A stretch of 6,060 nucleotides of DNA from Planctomycetaceae bacterium. GTDB lineage: Bacteria; Planctomycetota; Planctomycetia; Pirellulales; UBA1268. Shown one piece after another: positions 1-6,060 of the stretch. The stretch is from positions 1 to 6,060 of the forward strand of contig PKCL01000507.1 in NCBI GenBank assembly GCA_002862165.1. Reading direction: 5' to 3'. The notes under the pieces were generated by a model. It had not been told where the DNA came from and did not search any database. It worked only from the letters and a program-made list of their open reading frames with translations. A program made the position numbers and the translations under genes. Numbering within the stretch: the stretch's first letter is position 1; each line of letters begins with the position of its first letter.

Positions 1-1
1 C

Positions 2-1051
2 TTTGACAAGTCTTTTCGTCAACTTGTGAGCGAAATATTTCCTGAACCTGAACACCAACTCAGCCTTCTTCCACCTGAACATCCAGCATGGTATGCAGAA
101 AAATTTGTTCCTCCAGAATTTCAACGACCATTACTTGGAGTGGACTACGGGTGTCGCACCTGTTTGATTTATGCACCGTCTCATAACCCGGAAAACAAAT
201 CCTCTACGCCCCCAAGCCTCTCATGCCTTTGGGAACTAGCCGGCCCATCATACAACCAATTTGATAACCCAGATAACCCTGTTCGGCAGCAAATAGACGC
301 TGCGCTTGCAATCGGAGCAAATGTCGTTGCGTATGCAACAAATCGTGAACTAAAAAAGAAGGATGAGATATTCGCTCGTAGTCAGCTAGAAATGACAAAG
401 CCGGATTCAATTGGCCGAGGTCAACTGACTATTGGTAAATTGCGTCATGGTGGGCTCTGTGATGCTGCCCCAAAGGCACTCGCAAATATTCTCCGTGCTG
501 CCGCACGCGAACTCGGAATACTCGTTGAAGACACACCTACAAAACTGGACCTTATTGATCCGGCAATTTTCAAGCATCACATGCTTTTCATGCATGGCAG
601 GCAAGCATTTGCCTTCGACGATGCACAACGAAAGAACCTTCGAGACTTTTTAAAACGAGGAGGAACCCTACTCGCTGACAGCGTATGTGCTTCACAATCA
701 TTTACCGATGCTTTCCGAAAAGAATTTTCAGTCGCTCTGCCTGATTACACTATCGAGTCAGTACCCGATGACGATCCTCTTTTCTCAGCAGCTACCTACG
801 GAGGCTATGACCTCCGCCGCGTTACGCTGAGGGCACCTACTGCTGGTAGAGGCCCTCTCTCCGCAGAGAAACGAAAGGTGCCTCCACAATTAGAAGGTAT
901 CCGTATTGGCGACCGGTGGGCAGTCATCTTTTCACCGTTCGACATATCGTGTGCTCTTGAAAAACAAAACTCTATGGAATGCACGGGTTATGATCGAGAT
1001 GATGCTGAGAAAATTGCCCTGAATGTGCTCCTCTATTCACTCAATCACTAA
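2..1051 (+). CDS. DUF4159 domain protein, tandem copies (5' partial)
   Basis: This is the C-terminal part (349 visible residues) of a protein entering from the left edge. A GTG at 26 could be called as a start, but the frame is open to the window edge and the residues before it (FDKSFRQL) complete a DUF4159 motif, so I treat the gene as 5'-truncated by the window. Two DUF4159-like units are visible. The first lacks its beginning: FDKSFR at 1-6, GVDYGCRTCLIYAPS at about 46-60, SCLWEL near 74-79, and a closing GANVVAYATNREL at about 105-117. The second is complete: KLRHGGLCDAAPKAL (about 146-159), MLFMHGRQAF (194-203), GGTLLADS (220-227), FTDAFR (234-239), WAVIFSPFDISCALE (306-320), then an Ala/Asp-rich closing helix. 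No catalytic function is established for the family. In many bacteria DUF4159 genes lie in MoxR/DUF58/BatA-type clusters, which may extend upstream here (inference). No membrane segment is visible in this part. Confidence 0.85.
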   Translation, partial: FDKSFRQLVSEIFPEPEHQLSLLPPEHPAWYAEKFVPPEFQRPLLGVDYGCRTCLIYAPSHNPENKSSTPPSLSCLWELAGPSYNQFDNPDNPVRQQIDAALAIGANVVAYATNRELKKKDEIFARSQLEMTKPDSIGRGQLTIGKLRHGGLCDAAPKALANILRAAARELGILVEDTPTKLDLIDPAIFKHHMLFMHGRQAFAFDDAQRKNLRDFLKRGGTLLADSVCASQSFTDAFRKEFSVALPDYTIESVPDDDPLFSAATYGGYDLRRVTLRAPTAGRGPLSAEKRKVPPQLEGIRIGDRWAVIFSPFDISCALEKQNSMECTGYDRDDAEKIALNVLLYSLNH

Positions 1052-1271
1052 CCATACAGGTTTGGATGGAAGCACACACTTTTTCAGCCCTCACAATCCA
1101 TACCCATAAGCCTTGTTTCTATAGAGTCCTTTTACATTCCGCTTCAAAGTCTCTTCAAGGCATGAAACAAGAATTTTCTCTCATGCACAGTGGAACTTTT
1201 GCTTGCACCAACCATATGGGGAAACCATGCTGTAAGGACACTCTTCCCGACGAACACATGAGAAGTGACTT

Positions 1272-2363
1272 ATGTTCTCGAATTCAACCTCCTCGAACCC
1301 TGCACTCTTTATCTCATGCATAGCGATATGCCTCATCTCATTTGGATGCAAAAGTAGCAAACAAGAAGAAACACCTCAAACTGAACTGACTTTTGTTACA
1401 CCAACTGATCTGTGCACACGGATCACCAAAGTACTCAAGCAAACTCAAGATGGGCGGCAACTCACTACAAAAGTGCAAGGTGCCTGGCAAATTGTTCACG
1501 GCATACTTGCATTCGGTGAAAAATTTTCAATACGCAACGGAGCCGACACTGTCTTCGCTCTTGACTACTTACTACAGGGTGGGCCACTCCAAGGATGGAA
1601 ATTGCGACATGGAAAACAAGGCGTTGTCGCTCTCGTTGAGGAAGGAAGCACACTCGGACAAGGACACCCGAATCAATGGCTAGGGTATCTCTCACAATGC
1701 GGCAGTAATGGAGTTCCTCTCGAGACACCACTCGTTGTTGGTGAACAGTCTGCAAACGTCGGCGACCTGCTTCGACAAGCACAGGCTGATATTCGTACCG
1801 GCCAGGAGGCGCCTTGGACGCTGATGGCATTTGCCACGTATCTCCCAGACAATGAAACGTGGAAAGCATCTGACGGGGAAGAATGGGATCTCTCTCGCGT
1901 TATTGAAATGGAACTCAACGCCGATCTTCACTCCAGTGCCTGTGGTGGTTCACACAGTCTGTACGGATTAGCAATCGCAGTAAATAAATACCGAAGTCGG
2001 CATTCAGAATCGAACGATGTACTTCCAGCCCCGTGGGGTAAAGCTCAGGAAATCATTGCAAATAGTATTGATCTGTCGCGACGCTTCCAGCAAGCAGATG
2101 GCAGTTTCTCCACACACTATTTTGAACGTCCTGCTTCATCAGCTGATGTCTTCGCAAAACTAAGTTCGAGCGGCCACGTGTTTGAATTTCTTGCAATTGC
2201 TCTTCCCACAGACCGCCTTGATGAGCCGTGGGTGCTACGCGCAGCAGAGCGTTTGGCAACAACTTTAGAACAAACTGCTGACATCGATATCGAATGTGGG
2301 GCGCTTTACCACGCCGCACATGGCCTGCTTCTTTACAGAAACCGGCTTTGCCATATGCCATAA
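1272..2363 (+). CDS. predicted lipoprotein, planctomycete conserved family of unknown function
   Basis: A 363-residue protein. The N-terminus has a hydrophobic stretch at about 11-25 (ALFISCIAICLISFG) followed by C26 and a polar KSSKQEE segment. This fits the loose lipoprotein pattern, although -3 is Ser and the n-region has no Lys or Arg. The ATG at 1272 is the only reasonable start, because an in-frame TGA lies at 1266-1268; only a weak GAGAAG precedes it. I recognise the body as a family conserved in Planctomycetota that was often named 'ADP-ribosylation factor-directed GTPase activating protein'; nothing in the sequence supports that name. Conserved-looking elements are GAWQIVHGILAFG (70-82), QGHPNQWLGYLSQCG (130-144), PWTLMAFATYLP (181-192), SSACGGSH (221-228), RRFQQADGSFSTHYF (270-284) and ECGALYHAAHGLLLY (341-355). 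The QQADGSF stretch and alternating helical blocks resemble an alpha/alpha-toroid (terpenoid-cyclase-like) fold, which is inference. It is probably anchored facing the periplasm. It lies 220 bp after the DUF4159 gene on the same strand; I infer a shared context but see no proof of an operon. Confidence 0.87.
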   Translation: MFSNSTSSNPALFISCIAICLISFGCKSSKQEETPQTELTFVTPTDLCTRITKVLKQTQDGRQLTTKVQGAWQIVHGILAFGEKFSIRNGADTVFALDYLLQGGPLQGWKLRHGKQGVVALVEEGSTLGQGHPNQWLGYLSQCGSNGVPLETPLVVGEQSANVGDLLRQAQADIRTGQEAPWTLMAFATYLPDNETWKASDGEEWDLSRVIEMELNADLHSSACGGSHSLYGLAIAVNKYRSRHSESNDVLPAPWGKAQEIIANSIDLSRRFQQADGSFSTHYFERPASSADVFAKLSSSGHVFEFLAIALPTDRLDEPWVLRAAERLATTLEQTADIDIECGALYHAAHGLLLYRNRLCHMP

Positions 2364-2508
2364 GAATTTACCCATAATTATGTGACCGTACGACCATCGA
2401 CTTCTCTTACACTGCCTGCCTGTGGTACATTTTTTTTAAAGCAAAGAAGCATCAGCGTGTTCCACCATAGGCCAGACAAGCTGGGGGCTATAACAATGAG
2501 AACCAACC

Positions 2509-4002
2509 GTGCACGGCATCATTTTTTTCTATATCCAGAAGTTTGCTGACGAAGCGACCTCCGGGAAAACTACATGGCTCAAACTTCGTGAGACCGTGAC
2601 AGCGACGAACAGCAGGTATCTTCCAAACGAGGTCTACCCTGATACAGATGCGATTCAACTTCTCCAAAAAATTGCTGATACATGCGGCGAGCCATTGCCC
2701 AAATTAATTGAACGATTCGGTGAATTTCTCGCACCTCACCTCATCAAAGTCGCTGGACAACTTATTGACCCTAGCTGGCAGACACTTGATCTGATCGAGA
2801 ATACTGAGAGCATCATCCACACGATGGTTCGGTCAGCGAATCCTGGGGCCGAGCCGCCAGTCCTTGAAACGGTGCGACATTCACCGAACGAGCTTCATCT
2901 CGTTTACTCATCCGGACGACAATTGTGCCTGCTCGCAAAAGGCGTGACGCGGGGTCTTGCTCGCCACTACAACGAAACCGTCATGATCGAAGAAACAAGT
3001 TGCATGCATAAAGGTGATCCTTTTTGCTGTTTTGTTATTCAAGACGAATCGAACGAAACACACTCAACAAAGTCACCTCTTTCGGAAACTATTGCCTTTG
3101 ATCCACACAATGGTAATTCCCTGAGTCCCCAAATCACAAATTGGCACTCGAATCCGTCAGACCCTTCAGGAACTCCTGAAACTATCGATAGTTTTTCGGT
3201 AAAGAGTGTCATTGGCAGCGGTGGCATGGGGCGAGTGTATCGGGGATACGACAGCAGCCTTGATCGCGACATCGCAATTAAGGTGATGCATCCAAGCCGA
3301 GCAAAAGACGATGTTTCGCGAAAACGATTCCTTCGTGAAAGTAAAACAACTGCCTCGATCAACCATCCCTCAATCGTAACGATCTATCAGATCGGGGAGC
3401 ATGACAACCTTCCCTACATCGCCATGCAGTATATCGATGGACCGAATCTATCTGAATACAGAACACAATTTGGTGGGGCAATTCCTATCCCAGAGGTCGT
3501 CCGCATTGGCCGTGAAATTAGCGAAGGACTCGCTGCAGCTCACCAGAAAAATCTTGTCCACCGAGACATTAAGCCGGACAACATTCTTCTAGAGGGGCCT
3601 CAGCATCATGTGCAAATCATTGACTTTGGACTGGCACATGAAACAGGAAATGAAGAAAGCCGCCTGACTGTTAACAATTCCGTGATCGGCACCCCAGCCT
3701 ACATGTCTCCTGAACGGATTGGTACCGATGAGGTCGATGCAAAGAGTGATCTCTTTGGCCTTGGGGTGATTCTTTATGAAATGATCTCTGGAAAACTTCC
3801 ATTTGATGGCAAATCAATGGTTTCAATTCTTGCCGCTATTTCACGAGGCAAGCCAACTGCTATTGATACAGTTGTCCCTGGAATACCTAAAGACCTTGCA
3901 ATTCTTGTGATGCAGTTGCTCTCAAATGATCGAGCAGAGCGACCAGTTGACGCTCATAGTGTTGTTGAGCAGCTTCGTGTTATTGAGAAACAAGGAACGT
4001 AG
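2509..4002 (+). CDS. H-NOX (haem-NO-binding) sensor fused to Ser/Thr protein kinase
   Basis: A 497-residue soluble protein with two domains. Residues 1-178 are an H-NOX domain: the typical N-terminus HGIIFFYIQKF, the predicted proximal haem ligand H104, P117, and the propionate-binding YxSxR motif Y133-S135-R137. The spacings equal those of the well-studied Thermoanaerobacter H-NOX (H102, P115, Y131/S133/R135). C140, C165, C173 and C174 form a Cys-rich C-terminal part. Residues 181-228 are a Ser/Thr/Pro-rich linker. Residues 229-493 are a Hanks-type kinase: glycine loop GSGGMG (236-241), K258 in IAIK, predicted alpha-C E277, catalytic HRDIKPDN (351-358), DFG (372-374), GTPAYMSPE (394-402), D414 and R478. 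All catalytic residues are present. No membrane helix is seen, so it should act in the cytosol, phosphorylating unknown Ser/Thr targets under haem-ligand control (inference). The GTG start is chosen because an in-frame TGA lies at 2497-2499 and the HGII start matches H-NOX N-termini; the ribosome site is weak (GAG, 8 nt upstream). The gene converges with hisS. Confidence 0.93.
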   Translation: MHGIIFFYIQKFADEATSGKTTWLKLRETVTATNSRYLPNEVYPDTDAIQLLQKIADTCGEPLPKLIERFGEFLAPHLIKVAGQLIDPSWQTLDLIENTESIIHTMVRSANPGAEPPVLETVRHSPNELHLVYSSGRQLCLLAKGVTRGLARHYNETVMIEETSCMHKGDPFCCFVIQDESNETHSTKSPLSETIAFDPHNGNSLSPQITNWHSNPSDPSGTPETIDSFSVKSVIGSGGMGRVYRGYDSSLDRDIAIKVMHPSRAKDDVSRKRFLRESKTTASINHPSIVTIYQIGEHDNLPYIAMQYIDGPNLSEYRTQFGGAIPIPEVVRIGREISEGLAAAHQKNLVHRDIKPDNILLEGPQHHVQIIDFGLAHETGNEESRLTVNNSVIGTPAYMSPERIGTDEVDAKSDLFGLGVILYEMISGKLPFDGKSMVSILAAISRGKPTAIDTVVPGIPKDLAILVMQLLSNDRAERPVDAHSVVEQLRVIEKQGT

Positions 4003-4011
4003 CCTTACGGA

Positions 4012-5358
4012 CTAACCGTCACTTTTATTCTGCAATTCAGATTGAATGAGATTTGCTAACACGACATAATCTCCCCTCCAACTAAGGTTCGCTGATTGCT
4101 GAGTAGCCAAGTCTTTCAGCTGAGCAGTGCCTGCCTTGAACTCATCGCTGCCGAGTACAAGAGCTTTCTGGAAGCCCTTTTTACCTGCCCACTTTAACTG
4201 CTGACCAAGCTTTTTAGGCTCAGGATACAAATCAACAGAAATACCATGCTGCCGCAGCGTTGCTGCTATCCGAAGATAGTCGCCACGGTGTGACTCATCG
4301 AAATAGACGAGAAAAATTGCTGCTGGTGTTTCGACAGCTTCAAGTCTGCCAAGCTCTTCAAGGCCTGCCAGTAAACGATCTATCCCAAGCGATGCCCCTA
4401 CTCCGGGAAGAAACTGTTTTGTGTACAGTTCTGCAAGATTGTCATACCTGCCACCAGAGCAGACACTTCCGAGACTGGGAAGATCATCGAGAAAGCTCTC
4501 AAGAACGATACCAGTGTAATAGTCCAGGCCCCTTGCAATAGAGGGATCTAATGTGATGTGATCGTCACCGATTCCTACTTCAGACAAGCCTTTCACAAGT
4601 TCACTGACAGCTTCAACACCATTCTTGCCGACTTTCGACTGCCCAGCGAGATCACCAAGTTCATGCACCACGTCTGCCATCGATCCTTTCATCTCACTGA
4701 GCCCAAGAAGACGCTCAGTGGCTTGAACGGCAACGCCCTGCTTTTCAAGTTCATTCGCTACGACGTCTCGTGGACTTTTCCCAGTCTTATCGAGACACCG
4801 AAGCACATGCGTTGTCTTATCCGCAAGGCCGAGCACTTCAAGAATCCCTGAAAGAATCCTTCTGTCATTGATTCGAATCGTAAACTTTTCAATCCCGATC
4901 GCTGTAAGCAGGTCGTGTACAACCAAGACTGTTTCGAGGTCTGAATTCGCACTTGTTGTTCCGATGGTATCAAAGTCACATTGCATGAATTCGCGGTATC
5001 GTCCTCGCTGAGTATTCTCTCCACGCCACACCGTACCCATATGATACCGTTTGAATGGGGTACCGAGTGTTGAGATATGTTGCGCTGCAAAACGGGCAAA
5101 CGGAACCGTAAGATCAAACCGCATACCTACTTCACGATTCCCGTGATCGGTAAACCGATACAGTTGCTTATCCGTTTCGTCACTACCCTTACCGGTTAAA
5201 ATCTCAAGATATTCAAGCGCTGGAGTTTCTATCGGCGAAAAGCCGTACGACTGATAGACCTGCCTTGCTATTTCAAGGACTCGCTCTCTAGCTAATGCTT
5301 GCGATGGTAAAAGATCTCGGAAACCCTTCAGTGTTCGTGGTGTGATTTTTGACAGAAT
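4012..5358 (-). CDS. hisS: histidyl-tRNA synthetase (HisRS), non-canonical start
   Basis: HisRS charges tRNA-His with histidine in the cytosol, using ATP. The 448-residue product shows the class II core: PRTLKGFRD (7-15), motif 1 region YGFSPIETPALE (38-49), GMRFDLTVPFARF (78-90), motif 2 with WRGE...RYREF (about 111-124), the histidine-specific LDYYTG (278-283), SGGRYD (301-306) and motif 3 GVGASLGIDRLL (319-330). A C-terminal anticodon-binding domain spans about residues 345-440. The first ATG in frame (at 5124) would remove 78 residues including motif 1, so it cannot be the true start. The frame is open from 5124 up to an in-frame TGA at 5386-5388, but that extension has no ATG, GTG or TTG. 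I place the start at ATT 5358, five bases after a perfect AGGAG; CTG at 5355 (8-base spacing) is the alternative. Both give the length and N-terminus expected for planctomycete HisRS. It follows the CxxCxxxCC protein gene by 60 bp on the same strand. Confidence 0.95.
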   Translation of the reverse strand: MLSKITPRTLKGFRDLLPSQALARERVLEIARQVYQSYGFSPIETPALEYLEILTGKGSDETDKQLYRFTDHGNREVGMRFDLTVPFARFAAQHISTLGTPFKRYHMGTVWRGENTQRGRYREFMQCDFDTIGTTSANSDLETVLVVHDLLTAIGIEKFTIRINDRRILSGILEVLGLADKTTHVLRCLDKTGKSPRDVVANELEKQGVAVQATERLLGLSEMKGSMADVVHELGDLAGQSKVGKNGVEAVSELVKGLSEVGIGDDHITLDPSIARGLDYYTGIVLESFLDDLPSLGSVCSGGRYDNLAELYTKQFLPGVGASLGIDRLLAGLEELGRLEAVETPAAIFLVYFDESHRGDYLRIAATLRQHGISVDLYPEPKKLGQQLKWAGKKGFQKALVLGSDEFKAGTAQLKDLATQQSANLSWRGDYVVLANLIQSELQNKSDG

Positions 5359-5363
5359 AGTAT

Positions 5364-5368
5364 CTCCT
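5364..5368 (-). promoter_or_regulatory. Shine-Dalgarno site of hisS (AGGAG)
   Basis: The minus strand reads CAGGAGATACTATTCTG here. AGGAG ends 5 bases before the ATT and 8 bases before the CTG, both in the hisS frame. It decides the start of hisS, since the frame has no conventional start codon between the upstream in-frame stop and the ATG at 5124. It is the clearest ribosome-binding site in the window; the other genes have weak or no recognisable ones. Confidence 0.65.
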
Positions 5369-5418
5369 GAAAATATGACATCTACTCAACTGCACAGCTT
5401 TGGGCTGTTACAGAAATC

Positions 5419-5931
5419 TTACAGAATATTTAATAATGTCGGCTTCGGGCTTCGAATAGATCGCTGCCGATATTTCTTCTTGCGTCCATCACCGACATCT
5501 TCACCTCCGGGCCCAAGCACTGCTTCCATGTACTCAACTACTTGTTCTGGTGTTTCAAAATATTGATCGTACACCCATTCGTCCTCATACTCGCAATGGT
5601 CTGTCGTGTACTCTCGACAGATTATTGGCCGCGAGTCGTAAATACCACAGCGATTATCTAGTTGAAGATGCTTGCAGACCGTGTGTACGCAGATAAACCA
5701 TTCGCCGTCCTCTGTGAAAGCCGTGGCATGTTCATGGAGCAAAAACCACCGCAAGGAATCAAATTCCTGACGAGTTGTCGGCTTTTCTAACGGAAGAGCA
5801 AAGTACCGACAACATTTTGCAGTGCAGTATTCACAAAGATTCGCCCCTTTCGCAACGTCATCACGTGCTGGCTTCGTCCGTCTACGAGAAATCTCTTTAT
5901 CTTTACCAGACTTGAGAGTGACAAAGGACAT
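5419..5931 (-). CDS. YkgJ-type CxxCxxxCC zinc/iron-chelating cluster protein
   Basis: A 170-residue protein of the family with the CxxCxxCC-like cysteine cluster, thought to bind zinc or an iron-sulfur centre; its biochemical role is not firmly known. The hallmark is NLCEYCTAKCCRYFALP at 31-47, giving C33, C36, C40 and C41. Further metal-ligand candidates are C81, C86, C95 in DNRCGIYDSRPIICREY (92-108), C105 and C113, nine Cys in all. The sequence CEYCTAKCCRYFALP and the segment after it match planctomycete homologues I recall. The C-terminus (about 150-163) is strongly basic (RKKKYRQRSIRSPK). I choose ATG at 5931; a TTG at 5961 would add ten residues (MFDFKPLGIA) with no better ribosome site. 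There is no signal peptide or membrane segment, so it is probably cytosolic. It precedes hisS on the same strand by 60 bp, and no terminator is evident between them, so co-transcription is plausible. Confidence 0.9.
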   Translation of the reverse strand: MSFVTLKSGKDKEISRRRTKPARDDVAKGANLCEYCTAKCCRYFALPLEKPTTRQEFDSLRWFLLHEHATAFTEDGEWFICVHTVCKHLQLDNRCGIYDSRPIICREYTTDHCEYEDEWVYDQYFETPEQVVEYMEAVLGPGGEDVGDGRKKKYRQRSIRSPKPTLLNIL

Positions 5932-6060
5932 GGCGATACCCAAGGGTTTAAAATCAAACAATGAGTCTCATTCGACAGATTTGAGCTATGAGGTACTATA
6001 CCCGACGCTCAAAGAAGAAGCGGCTATACTACTATTTCCAAATTCCTGAAATGCCGCTGG

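Noticed and set aside
1066..1323. 85-codon frame on + (MEAHTF...) between the DUF4159 and lipoprotein genes
   Set aside because: It overlaps the lipoprotein start by 52 bp, has no recognisable motif and no convincing ribosome site. The 220-bp gap 1052-1271 otherwise shows nothing I can support.
2373..2382. Perfect 10-bp palindrome CATAATTATG downstream of the lipoprotein gene
   Set aside because: It is short and AT-rich, occurs once, and matches no NO-responsive operator I can name.
2408..2437. Possible weak terminator: TACAC and GTGGTA arms with a T run at 2430-2437
   Set aside because: The stem is only about 5 bp, has a bulged G and is poor in GC, so it is not convincing as a Rho-independent terminator.
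2489..2494. TATAAC as a -10 box just before the H-NOX-kinase start
   Set aside because: No -35-like hexamer lies at 16-18 bp spacing, and AT-rich hexamers occur by chance.
4012..5124. hisS starting at the first ATG (370 residues)
   Set aside because: It would delete PRTLKGFRD and motif 1 of the class II core, which are intact and in frame upstream.
5822..6049. 75-codon frame on + at the right end
   Set aside because: Most of it is antisense to the CxxCxxxCC gene, and the remainder has no recognisable features.
5962..6060. Promoter-like TATAGT/TATAGC hexamers on the minus strand upstream of the CxxCxxxCC gene
   Set aside because: Neither has a -35 element at suitable spacing. The region is the likely promoter area by position only.

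Overview
The window looks like chromosomal DNA from a member of the Planctomycetota, probably a marine Pirellula-like lineage of moderate GC content (somewhat below half by eye). This rests on the family mix and on protein signatures I recognise from that phylum: a double-DUF4159 protein, a conserved planctomycete lipoprotein often mislabelled as an ADP-ribosylation-factor GTPase activator, a HisRS whose N-terminus reads PRTLKGFRD, a CxxCxxxCC cluster protein, and a cytosolic Ser/Thr kinase carrying a sensor domain. No database search was run.

Layout. Bases 2-1051 (+) are the 3' part of a DUF4159-domain gene that enters from the left. Bases 1272-2363 (+) encode a predicted lipoprotein. Bases 2509-4002 (+) encode an H-NOX (haem-NO-binding) sensor fused to a complete Hanks-type Ser/Thr kinase. 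This gene converges with hisS (4012-5358, -), with only 9 bp between the two stop codons. Upstream of hisS on the same strand is a CxxCxxxCC (YkgJ-type) protein, 5419-5931 (-), so the last two genes may be co-transcribed leftwards. The final ~130 bp hold the upstream region of that gene and no further supported feature. I found no RNA genes, mobile elements or CRISPR arrays. No stretch over 300 bp lacks a gene.

The most interesting item is the H-NOX-kinase fusion. The haem ligand and propionate-binding motif are present at canonical spacing, the distal O2-stabilising Tyr is replaced by Leu (predicting NO rather than O2 sensing), and three Cys sit at the spacing I recall for the zinc/thiol site of gamma-proteobacterial H-NOX proteins. 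The kinase has every catalytic residue. This suggests a one-polypeptide NO (and possibly redox) sensing Ser/Thr kinase. The second oddity is hisS: its frame is open across the whole conserved N-terminus, yet it holds no ATG, GTG or TTG in the right place. A perfect AGGAG lies 5 nt before an ATT and 8 nt before a CTG, implying a rare start codon on an essential gene.
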